Shown here piece after piece: positions 1-6,757 of a stretch of 8,485 bases of DNA. Both the position numbers and the translations under genes were made by a program. How positions within the stretch are numbered: position 1 is the first letter of the stretch; the number at the start of each line of letters is the position of its first letter. Origin of the DNA: Bacillota bacterium (GTDB lineage Bacteria; Bacillota; Clostridia; Peptostreptococcales; Anaerovoracaceae); NCBI GenBank assembly GCA_029219125.1, contig JAQXSU010000215.1, positions 1 through 8,485 of the forward strand. Direction: 5' to 3'. The notes below the pieces were generated by a model. It saw only the letters and a program-made list of their open reading frames with translations, was not told the DNA's origin and searched no databases.

Positions 1-557
1 TTCCTTTCATCGATGAAGCTCATGAAGCATTCATCCAGTACCACTCTGACTCCCTTTTCCCTGGCATGATCCAGTATAATCCGGAGTTCCTCTTCCGCAA
101 GGAAGGTCCCCGTCGGGTTGTTGGGATTGCAAAGGAACATCATATCCATGTCCTCTGTAACCATCTCATTGAGCTTCTCCGTAATCCGGAATCCGTCGGC
201 CTCATCGGTAAAAAATCTATGGATTTCACAACCTGCCGTCTCCAGGGCCTGGGCATACTCTGCAAAGGATGGTGCAGGGATGCATGCTTTCTTCGGTTTT
301 AAGGCCTGGGCGATGGCAAATATGACTTCCGCCGCGCCGTTACCGAAAAAGATTTTCTCTCCCGGAACACCCAGTTCTTTTGCCAGTTTGCATCTGAGTT
401 CTGTACAGTGTACATCCGGATAGCAGCTGACTGCACCGGCGGATGCGCAGATTGCCTCCCTGACCCCCTCCGGTACGCCGAAAGGATTGCAGTTGGCCGA
501 ATAATCCGTTACGTTTCTGTGACTGTATATATCGCCGCCGTGAACGTTTTTTTTCAT
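1..557 (-). CDS. cobD: L-threonine-O-3-phosphate decarboxylase CobD, N-terminal fragment
   Basis: CobD is a PLP enzyme of the class I/II aminotransferase fold. It decarboxylates L-threonine phosphate to the aminopropanol phosphate used by CbiB. The frame runs from ATG at 557 through 185 codons to the left edge, about half of a typical 350-370-residue protein. The protein opens MKKNVHGGDIYSHRN, then DYSANCNPFGVPEGV (18-32), FGNGAAEVIFAIAQAL (71-86, cofactor phosphate-binding region), FLCNPNNPTGTF (141-152) and VVLDECFMSFIDE (172-184), where Asp175 should contact the pyridine nitrogen. The catalytic PLP lysine would lie further on, outside the window. The NPNNPTG and LDE motifs are shared with histidinol-phosphate aminotransferase (HisC), but the HGGDIY start and position right after cbiB support CobD. 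An A8 run immediately follows the ATG. Confidence 0.9.
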   Translation of the reverse strand, partial: MKKNVHGGDIYSHRNVTDYSANCNPFGVPEGVREAICASAGAVSCYPDVHCTELRCKLAKELGVPGEKIFFGNGAAEVIFAIAQALKPKKACIPAPSFAEYAQALETAGCEIHRFFTDEADGFRITEKLNEMVTEDMDMMFLCNPNNPTGTFLAEEELRIILDHAREKGVRVVLDECFMSFIDER

Positions 558-566
558 AAATCATTG

Positions 567-571
567 CTCCT
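567..571 (-). promoter_or_regulatory. Ribosome binding site deciding the cobD start
   Basis: The coding strand reads AGGAG here, overlapping the cbiB TAG stop. Two ATGs follow in different frames. The one at 562-564 is only 2 bases away, too close for normal initiation. The one at 555-557 is 9 bases away and opens the CobD frame. Spacing and conservation both favour the second. Confidence 0.7.
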
Positions 572-1541
572 AAATCATGTATGATGCCATCAGTCCGGCT
601 GCAGTAAACAATACTGCAGACATGATGCTTGCAAGATACATGAGTTTGTTCATTCTTCGGATGTCCTCTACCTGGATTTCCCGTATGGGATCACCGATAA
701 ACTGCTTTTCGTGGAGCTTGCCGAAGTAGTAAGCATTCCCCGCAAGCTGGATCTGCAGCGCACCTGCTGCCGCCGATTCTGTCTGTGCAGAGTTCGGACT
801 GGCATGCTTCTTTCTGTCTCTCAAAAAGATCCGCTTCGCATCCTTTCCGCTGAAGTTTCCCATGTATGCAGCCAGTATGAGCATGATTCCGGCCAGTCTG
901 GACGGAATGAAATTCGCCGCATCATCCAGTCTGGCGGCACATCGTCCGAAATACAGATAACGGTCATTTTTATATCCCACCATGGAGTCCATGGTATTGA
1001 TTCCTTTATACAGGAACATCAGAACCGGTCCGCCGATCAGCATGTAGAACATCGGTGCAAGGACACCATCTGAGAAATTCTCTGCCACCGTTTCCACCGC
1101 AGCTTTGATCACGCCTTTCTCGTCGAGGGCCTGGGTGTCCCTTCCCACAATCATGGACACCGCATGTCTGCCGTCTTCCAGGGTACCCGTCTTCAGTGCC
1201 TGATACACCTTCATGCTCTCATCCTTCAGGCACTTCGCAGCGAGAAGCTGATAACACAGGAATGCGCCTGCTGCCCATTGCAGCAGCGGATGGACCAGTC
1301 CGGTCACCGCAAGGATTACGGCCGGAATTCCTCCGGAAACAACCAGGGTCAGCAGTACGAGAAGGACGCCTCCCGCAAGTTCTCCGTGGGAAGTGGCTGG
1401 GAATATTCTCCGTATATTTCGTTCAAGAAAAGAAATTGTCTTTCCAATGAAAATGACTGGATGATACATCCACCTGGGATCTCCGATGAGGAGGTCCAGG
1501 AGGAAACCAGCCATCAGCGCTGATGCATAATACTTGAGCAT
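570..1541 (-). CDS. cbiB: Adenosylcobinamide-phosphate synthase CbiB (membrane protein)
   Basis: CbiB attaches the (R)-1-aminopropan-2-ol O-2-phosphate arm, made by CobD, to adenosylcobyric acid, giving adenosylcobinamide phosphate. It is an integral membrane protein. The 323-residue sequence has the family signatures: DLLIGDPRWMYHPVIFIGK (16-34), AVETVAENFSDGVLAP (148-163), KGINTMDSMVGYKNDRY (179-195), ARLDDAANFIPSRLAG (203-218) and DRKKHASPNSAQTESAAAGA (242-261). Hydrophobic segments at about 56-85, 87-103, 162-178, 213-228 and 300-320 fit several membrane helices. The ATG at 1541 lies inside cbiA (28-base overlap) with AAGGA at 1546-1550, a short 4-base spacing. The TAG stop lies 12 bases before cobD, and its last two bases form part of the cobD ribosome site. 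Confidence 0.96.
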   Translation of the reverse strand: MLKYYASALMAGFLLDLLIGDPRWMYHPVIFIGKTISFLERNIRRIFPATSHGELAGGVLLVLLTLVVSGGIPAVILAVTGLVHPLLQWAAGAFLCYQLLAAKCLKDESMKVYQALKTGTLEDGRHAVSMIVGRDTQALDEKGVIKAAVETVAENFSDGVLAPMFYMLIGGPVLMFLYKGINTMDSMVGYKNDRYLYFGRCAARLDDAANFIPSRLAGIMLILAAYMGNFSGKDAKRIFLRDRKKHASPNSAQTESAAAGALQIQLAGNAYYFGKLHEKQFIGDPIREIQVEDIRRMNKLMYLASIMSAVLFTAAGLMASYMI

Positions 1542-2932
1542 TCTGTCCTTTCTCCGTATTTCTCACATTTCTTCATAAATACCGCTGCAGCCGCAGGGTT
1601 TCCATAATAGTAAAGATGCGGGAAACCTGCAAAGAGGTTTTCTTCGGATATCATGCAGTCCCAGCTTCTTTTGCCTGCCGGCTTCTGTGCATGGAAATCT
1701 GTTCCGCAGCAGGTGGAATCATAGTAATGGAATTCATGTGCCGGGATTCTTCCCAGATCTCCATATCCTTGAAAGAAATCTCCGGAATTTTCCGTGAGAC
1801 CCACATATCCGAATCTTCCCAGGCGGTCCGTCTTGTATGCTTTTCCCTTCACGATGCCCACCTGCGGATATGGATTTCCTTCTCCATCTTCCATCCTTTC
1901 ATGAAGATACATGAAGCCGCCGCATTCCGCCAGAATCGGCATGCCGGATGCATACGCCTTTCGAATGCTTTCGATCATGGACCGGTTCTCGGAGAGCTGC
2001 TTTGCGAAAAGCTCCGGATATCCGCCATAAAGAATCACTCCCTTTACATCTTCCGGAACTGCAGCATCACGGATCGGCGAAAATTCCACGATTTCTGCAT
2101 GCAGCGCTCTTAAAAGCGCAAGGTTGTCCTCATACAGAAAGCAAAACGCTTCATCATGTGCAATGGCAATCTTTACTGGCTTTTTGCATTTCATTTCCGG
2201 TCTGACCGGATCTGCCGCCGCCAGCTGTGCTTCATCAATTTCAGGCGCTGTCTCTGCCAGTTTTATGAGTCTCTCAAGATCAATGGTTTCCTCCAGCACA
2301 CCGGCCAGTTTCATGACTTTTTCCCGGAGGTTATGAATTTCATGGGGCATGACGAGACCCAGGTGTCGACTCTCCAGCACAAGGTCCGGAACCTCTGGCA
2401 CATATCCAAGCACCTGCACCTGGCATTCCTTTTCCAAAAATGTCTTGAGAACCGGATACATTCCGGCCTTGATGTGATTGATGATGACGCCTTTTATATT
2501 GCTGTCCGGCCGGAAATCCATGAATCCCTTCACCATGGCAGCCAAGGATGTGCTCACGCCTTTTCCGTTGACGATCAGAACTGCCGGCGTGCCGGTTGCT
2601 CTCTGCACATCGTAAGTGCTGGCATCTGTGGATACGCCGCCGAGACCGTCATAATACCCCATGACCCCTTCCATGACTGCAATATCGCAGTCTGCGGCAT
2701 TCTTTGCGAACAAATAACGAAGCACATCCTCTGTTACAAAAAATGTGTCCAGATTTCTTGATTTCGTCCCCAGCACGCGGGTATGAAACATCGGATCGAT
2801 ATAATCCGGCCCGCATTTAAAGGATGTCGGCTTCATGCCCCGGTTGATCAGGGCCTGGAGTATTCCGCATGTGATCAGGGTTTTGCCGCTTCCGCTGGAA
2901 CCGGCACAAATTAGTATTCTGGGAATCCGCAT
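1514..2932 (-). CDS. cbiA: Cobyrinate a,c-diamide synthase CbiA
   Basis: CbiA amidates the a and c side chains of cobyrinate, using glutamine and ATP. The 472-residue protein has both expected halves. The N-terminal ATP-binding domain carries the P-loop AGSSGSGKT (10-18), KCGPDYIDPMFH (39-50), MEGVMGYYDG (87-96) and VNGKG (121-125). The C-terminal class I glutamine amidotransferase domain carries YGGYPELFA (302-310), the nucleophile Cys337 in PILAECGGFMYL (332-343), and the histidine motif PAHEFHYYD (397-405). The HE..H residues complete the usual amidotransferase triad pattern. Near the end, GFPHLYYYGNP (436-446) is the conserved tail motif. The distinct CbiP family lacks this arrangement, so cobyric acid synthase is unlikely. 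The ATG follows a purine-rich GGAGAGGGG site (2938-2946). Its last 28 bases overlap cbiB. Confidence 0.96.
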   Translation of the reverse strand: MRIPRILICAGSSGSGKTLITCGILQALINRGMKPTSFKCGPDYIDPMFHTRVLGTKSRNLDTFFVTEDVLRYLFAKNAADCDIAVMEGVMGYYDGLGGVSTDASTYDVQRATGTPAVLIVNGKGVSTSLAAMVKGFMDFRPDSNIKGVIINHIKAGMYPVLKTFLEKECQVQVLGYVPEVPDLVLESRHLGLVMPHEIHNLREKVMKLAGVLEETIDLERLIKLAETAPEIDEAQLAAADPVRPEMKCKKPVKIAIAHDEAFCFLYEDNLALLRALHAEIVEFSPIRDAAVPEDVKGVILYGGYPELFAKQLSENRSMIESIRKAYASGMPILAECGGFMYLHERMEDGEGNPYPQVGIVKGKAYKTDRLGRFGYVGLTENSGDFFQGYGDLGRIPAHEFHYYDSTCCGTDFHAQKPAGKRSWDCMISEENLFAGFPHLYYYGNPAAAAVFMKKCEKYGERTECSSIMHQR

Positions 2933-4926
2933 TTCTTCCCCTCTCCATCAAAGCAAATGATTGTGATTGGATTTTCACTCTTCATCATGGTATATCTTCC
3001 CACTGCGTAGCCTCTTGAAACAGCAATCTGCGATACGTCAGGCTCTGCGATTCCATGCTTCTTCGCACAGGCAAGAGCCTGGGCTGTCGATTCCAACGCA
3101 ATGCAGTTTATCACAAACCGGACCGTTCCTTCCGATTTTCGGAGGATATCCGTAATGATCTCGTCCATATTTCCGGAGGAGCCGCCAATGAACACATGGG
3201 TCGGCGCTGGTAGTTCCTGAAGGGCTTCCGGTGCGAGACCTTCTACAATTTCCAGGTTATCTGCCCGGAACTTCTTTTTATTTTCCTGCAGGAGTTCCAC
3301 CGCTTCCGCCTTCTTTTCCACCGCATACACCTGTCCCCGAGGCGTCCTGACTGCCATCTCCACCGATACAGAACCGGTTCCGGCACCCACATCATAGCAG
3401 ATGGAATCTTCCTTTAAGTGCAGCTTTGAAACGGAAAGAATCCGGATCTCCTCCTTTGTCATGGGAACCTGTCCCCGTAGAAATTCTCCGTCGCTCCGGT
3501 TTGTCAGCGGATTTACCCTGGTTTTCTCCACCTCATGGTTTTCCACCATGACCACCGCAAGGGGTGAATTCTCCATCTCCAGGAATTGGGTCGGACTGCC
3601 CTCCAGGATTCTCTCGTCGTCATAGGAAAGGTTCTCTCCCATGTACATCGTCACATCGTCCAGCTGGTATTCCACCAGCTTTTCCGCCAGATTCCGGATG
3701 TCATCCTTTTTTCCCAGAATGGAAAAGACTTTACGGTTGTCCCGGATCAGAGGAATCAGCGCATTCCTTCTTCCATGGTTGGAAACGATGACACAGTCAT
3801 CCCACGACTTCTGCATTTTCGCAGCAAAATATGAGAGAGAAGAGATTCCCGGGAAGAGTTCCAGCTTCCGGTTCTCGCCGCGGAGGGCTTCCACCAACTT
3901 TTTCGCACCGGAATAAAACCCGGTGTCTCCGGAAAGAAGCACGGAAATTTTCGTGTATCCCTTGTTTTCATCAATGAATGCAGCGATTTTCTCACTGCGG
4001 TATTCATCCAGTATTTTTTTGTTTCCATATCCTGCGGCCGTCTGCAGCATTCTGCCGGAACCGATGACCAGCTCCGCCTGATCCAGCGCATCCAGCCCTT
4101 CTTTCGTCATCCCGTCCGGACTTCCCATGCCGATTCCGATCAGTGCAATCTTCCTTTCCGGGTCAAAACCCAGTTTCTCTGCAATGGCATGCTTCGCCGT
4201 GACCAGAGTTTCTCCCCATTCCACATCCGGCCGGCCGATGATAACAGGCGTAATGCCGCATTCTCTGCAGGCTTCGATTTTATCGGCATATCCACCGGTG
4301 CTTCCGGATTCCTTGGTCACCATGTAACGGATATCATACTGCCGGATCAGCGCTATGTTCATTTCTCTGGAAAAAGGCCCCTGCATTGCGATCAGGTTTT
4401 TTCCTTCGAATCCAAGCTCTGCTGCTTTCATCACCGATTCCGCAGTGGAAAGCACTCTGGCATACACTCTGCTGTGGTAGTCGGGAATTTCAACATACTT
4501 ATCCAGTTCTTTGCTCCCAGTTGCTGCTAGGATCTTTCCTTCCGGATGCTCCCTGAGCCATGCAATGGCATCCTCCAGGGTCTCTACATACACTGCATCT
4601 CCGCCTGCACTGCCATCGGAATCTCTTATCACCCGCATGTATTCCACGCCGGTCCTCTCTGCGGCATGGACAATGTTTTCCGTCACTGCCTTCGCGTAAG
4701 GATGGGTTGCATCCACCACCAGCCGGGGGTTTTCACTGCGGATCAGCTCCTCCATTTCCGCCTCATCCAGCCGCTTCTCAAGTACGTTGATATAGCGGCC
4801 CCCATCCAGCAGGCTTCCGCCGTACTCTGTTGCAACGCAAACAACGGTGTCGATCTGGTTTTCATTGAGAAACCGAGTCAGCAGTCTGCCTTCGGTCGTT
4901 CCTCCAAACAGGATCACTTTACACAT
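2911..4926 (-). CDS. cbiJET: Trifunctional CbiJ-CbiE-CbiT fusion (precorrin-6A reductase, C5- and C15-methyltransferases)
   Basis: One uninterrupted 671-codon frame holds three enzymes. Residues 1 to about 252 are CbiJ, the NAD(P)H-type cobalt-precorrin-6A reductase, with LFGGTTEGRLL (6-16), VVDATHPYA (70-78) and AATGSKEL (134-141). Residues about 258-465 are CbiE, the C5-methyltransferase, with ALIGIGMGSPDGMT (261-274), LSGDTGFYSGAK (331-342) and FPGISSLSYFAAK (358-370). Residues about 475-671 are CbiT, the C15-methyltransferase/C12 side-chain decarboxylase, with EFLRGQVPMTKEEIR (481-495), the SAM-binding YDVGAGTGSVSVEMA (511-525) and VFIGGSSGNMDEI (578-590). CbiET fusions are equivalent to CobL; a CbiJ domain at the front is less usual. 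The three activities are consecutive: 6A to 6B, then 7, then 8. All key motifs look intact. The ATG overlaps the cbiH stop by 8 bases, and the tail overlaps cbiA by 22. Confidence 0.95.
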   Translation of the reverse strand: MCKVILFGGTTEGRLLTRFLNENQIDTVVCVATEYGGSLLDGGRYINVLEKRLDEAEMEELIRSENPRLVVDATHPYAKAVTENIVHAAERTGVEYMRVIRDSDGSAGGDAVYVETLEDAIAWLREHPEGKILAATGSKELDKYVEIPDYHSRVYARVLSTAESVMKAAELGFEGKNLIAMQGPFSREMNIALIRQYDIRYMVTKESGSTGGYADKIEACRECGITPVIIGRPDVEWGETLVTAKHAIAEKLGFDPERKIALIGIGMGSPDGMTKEGLDALDQAELVIGSGRMLQTAAGYGNKKILDEYRSEKIAAFIDENKGYTKISVLLSGDTGFYSGAKKLVEALRGENRKLELFPGISSLSYFAAKMQKSWDDCVIVSNHGRRNALIPLIRDNRKVFSILGKKDDIRNLAEKLVEYQLDDVTMYMGENLSYDDERILEGSPTQFLEMENSPLAVVMVENHEVEKTRVNPLTNRSDGEFLRGQVPMTKEEIRILSVSKLHLKEDSICYDVGAGTGSVSVEMAVRTPRGQVYAVEKKAEAVELLQENKKKFRADNLEIVEGLAPEALQELPAPTHVFIGGSSGNMDEIITDILRKSEGTVRFVINCIALESTAQALACAKKHGIAEPDVSQIAVSRGYAVGRYTMMKSENPITIICFDGEGKKCGFPEY

Positions 4927-5650
4927 TTCTGTACCCTCTCGGTGTTACCATTTTCCCGTCAATCACTTTCGTCTGGGAATTGCCGATGAAAACGGTAGTG
5001 AACATATCAACTTCCGTTTCTCTTAATTCCCGCAGCGGCAGTACCTTTACCGTCTCGCCATCTCTTCCGATATTATTTACAATGCCGCATACCGTATCCG
5101 CTGACTTATGCTGCAGCAGAATGTCACATGCCTTCCTCAGGTAATCATGTCTCTTGACACTGGACGGATTATAAATGCAGCATACGAAGTCACCCTTTCC
5201 TGCAGCGTGCAGTCTGTTTTCGATGGTTTCCCACGGCGTGAGAAGATCGCTCAGACTGATGAGACAGAAGTCGTGAATCAGCGGTGCGCCCAGCACTGCT
5301 GCGCCGCTCACGGCGGCAGTGACGCCGGGGATCACCTGGACGGCAGTCTCCGGATAATCTTTTCCCACTTCATGGATCAGTCCTGCCATACCGTATACGC
5401 CGGCATCTCCGGAGCAGATCATGGCAACCGTCTTTCCCTTATTGGCTTCCTCAAATGCCATGACGCACCGCGCTACTTCCTTTCGCATCGGTGTGCTCAG
5501 GAATTCCTTCTCCGGGAAATGGTCCTTTACTAGGTCAATGTACACCGTATATCCGATGATCACATCGCATTTCTTCAGTACTTCTGCTGCTTCGATGGTC
5601 ATTTTTTCATAAGCACCCGGGCCTATTCCAACTACATAAATCTTATTCAA
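4919..5650 (-). CDS. cbiH: Cobalt-factor III C17-methyltransferase CbiH (ring contraction)
   Basis: CbiH methylates C17 of cobalt-factor III and drives the ring contraction that yields cobalt-precorrin-4. At 243 residues it is the short form, without the long C-terminal iron-sulfur extension of CbiH60-type proteins. Seen motifs are the glycine loop VGIGPGAYEKMTIEA (7-21), GYTVYIDL (33-40), ICSGDAGVYGMAGL (78-91), VIPGVTAAVSGAAVLGAPL (106-124), the FCLISLSDLLTPWE stretch (128-141) and IYNPSS (159-164), all typical of CbiH/CobJ. The start is TTG, not ATG: the coding strand reads TTGAATAAG, where TTG opens cbiH and TAA closes cbiG. The 8-base overlap suggests coupling to cbiG. Its own TAA overlaps the start of the next gene by another 8 bases. 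Function is secure; start is well supported. Confidence 0.95.
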   Translation of the reverse strand: MNKIYVVGIGPGAYEKMTIEAAEVLKKCDVIIGYTVYIDLVKDHFPEKEFLSTPMRKEVARCVMAFEEANKGKTVAMICSGDAGVYGMAGLIHEVGKDYPETAVQVIPGVTAAVSGAAVLGAPLIHDFCLISLSDLLTPWETIENRLHAAGKGDFVCCIYNPSSVKRHDYLRKACDILLQHKSADTVCGIVNNIGRDGETVKVLPLRELRETEVDMFTTVFIGNSQTKVIDGKMVTPRGYRNV

Positions 5651-6734
5651 AACGAATCGTTCCTTTCTTTATTGCAATCGCTGCTGTTACACCCCCGAGC
5701 GGCAGCTTCCTTTCCATCAGTACCGCATCGGTTTCGTCTCCATCCCCCATTGCGGAAAGAAGTGCACTTCTCTCACATACATTTCCAACCCCTGTAATGC
5801 TCCTTACGAATTCAGATTCCGTGAATTCTCCTGGTACACTGCGCAGCGCTTCACTTGTAAAAAATTCCGTATCGCAGTGCAGACTTTCGGCATAGGCCAG
5901 AAGACCTGCCTCCTTTTTCTTCAGGTCCACTGAGCTGATTTTCTTTACGGCAAGTGCCGTGATTCCTGCCTGTTCCATGCAGGCGCTCGCGGTCCTTTCA
6001 ACGTCTTCTCTGTTTTTTCCCTCCCGGAGACCGATGCCCAGATACACGGTTTTCGGGATCAGCCACAGTGCGTTTTCCAATGCAGTGCCGTCCTTTTCAT
6101 AGGGGGATATTACGATGGCGAAGCTGTTCGAATCGTCTTTTGGCGATCTGAGCGTTCCGAGCTGTCTGAGCTGGTTCAGAGGCTTTACCTGGGCTTCCTC
6201 CGGGATGGGTCCCACCACCACACTGTCGCAGTACACGGTCACCCTTTCCCCTCGGACCAGTGCGGCTGCCGCTTCTTTGGCTCTGGTAAAGTCGGTAATC
6301 ACCAGCCCATTCTTTTTCGCAAAGACATCCGGTGCAAACTTCCCATGAATATCCGTCGACGTGGTGATTACTGCTGTGGCGTCCTTCGCATCGGCAATCT
6401 GCGATGCCAGCCCATTGGCGCCGCCAAGGTGTCCGGAAAGAATCGGAATCACGAAATGGAACATATCGTCCACGACCAACACCGCAGGGTCCGTCTTTTT
6501 GCTCTGGACGAAGGGGGCGATGGCGCGTACTGCAATTCCTGCAGAACTGACAAAAATGATGGCATCCTCTTCAAAATGCTTTTCTGTCCATTCATGCAGA
6601 GAATCCGGAATGGAGTCCGCAAAGGATTTTCCCTTTCGGAAGATTTCTGTTTCATGTTCTGTTTTCAGAATATCTCTGAGCGCAAGGGCTGTTTCATAGC
6701 CTGGGAGGCTCAGACAGAGAATCGAAATTTTCAT
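5643..6734 (-). CDS. cbiG: Cobalt-precorrin-5A hydrolase CbiG
   Basis: CbiG opens the delta-lactone ring of cobalt-precorrin-5A and releases the extruded C20 carbon with its methyl as acetaldehyde, giving cobalt-precorrin-5B. It is a hallmark of the anaerobic pathway. The 363-residue protein is of usual length and has the expected parts: an N-terminal domain with FVSSAGIAVRAIAPF (61-75) and PILSGHLGGANGLA (97-110), which is the signature of the family, then ITTSTDIHGKFAPDVFA (123-139), a linker region, and the C-terminal domain with YLGIGLREGKN (231-241) and GVGNVCERSALL (315-326), ending in GGVTAAIA (347-354). The C-terminal motif has Leu where I would expect the Cys of GIGCRRG-type motifs. 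The start is ATG at 6734 with a good ribosome site. The TAA stop lies within the first codons of cbiH (8-base overlap). Confidence 0.96.
   Translation of the reverse strand: MKISILCLSLPGYETALALRDILKTEHETEIFRKGKSFADSIPDSLHEWTEKHFEEDAIIFVSSAGIAVRAIAPFVQSKKTDPAVLVVDDMFHFVIPILSGHLGGANGLASQIADAKDATAVITTSTDIHGKFAPDVFAKKNGLVITDFTRAKEAAAALVRGERVTVYCDSVVVGPIPEEAQVKPLNQLRQLGTLRSPKDDSNSFAIVISPYEKDGTALENALWLIPKTVYLGIGLREGKNREDVERTASACMEQAGITALAVKKISSVDLKKKEAGLLAYAESLHCDTEFFTSEALRSVPGEFTESEFVRSITGVGNVCERSALLSAMGDGDETDAVLMERKLPLGGVTAAIAIKKGTIRFE
5660..5665 (-). promoter_or_regulatory. Ribosome binding site for the TTG start of cbiH
   Basis: The coding strand reads AAGGAA here, inside the 3' end of cbiG, 9 bases before the TTG at 5650. 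An in-frame TAA at 5669-5671 prevents any start further upstream, and there is no in-frame ATG between that stop and the conserved protein start. This site therefore fixes TTG as the initiation codon. Confidence 0.7.
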
Positions 6735-6757
6735 TTTCTTTCCTTATTTCTGTTTCC
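6735..6757 (-). promoter_or_regulatory. cbiF-cbiG gap with cbiG ribosome binding site
   Basis: This 23-base spacer between the cbiF TAA and the cbiG ATG is purine-rich on the coding strand. It holds an AAGGA Shine-Dalgarno site (6741-6745) 6 bases from the cbiG start. It is too short for an independent promoter or terminator, and I see no hairpin in it. It is the longer of only two non-overlapping junctions in the window. Confidence 0.7.

Noticed and set aside
340..564. Minus-strand 74-codon frame starting at the ATG at 564, just after cbiB
   Set aside because: It is out of frame with the CobD sequence, which has clear motifs over the same bases. Its product is arginine- and glutamine-rich with no recognisable family, and its ATG is only 2 bases from the Shine-Dalgarno.
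2156..2761. Plus-strand open frame of 201 codons antisense to cbiA
   Set aside because: It lies wholly opposite conserved cbiA coding sequence. Its product is rich in His, Cys and Phe, as expected from reverse-complemented codons, and it has no recognisable domain.
4546..4989. Plus-strand open frame of 147 codons antisense to the start of cbiJET
   Set aside because: Shadow of the CbiJ coding frame: low-complexity composition, no recognisable family, and no plausible neighbouring plus-strand gene.
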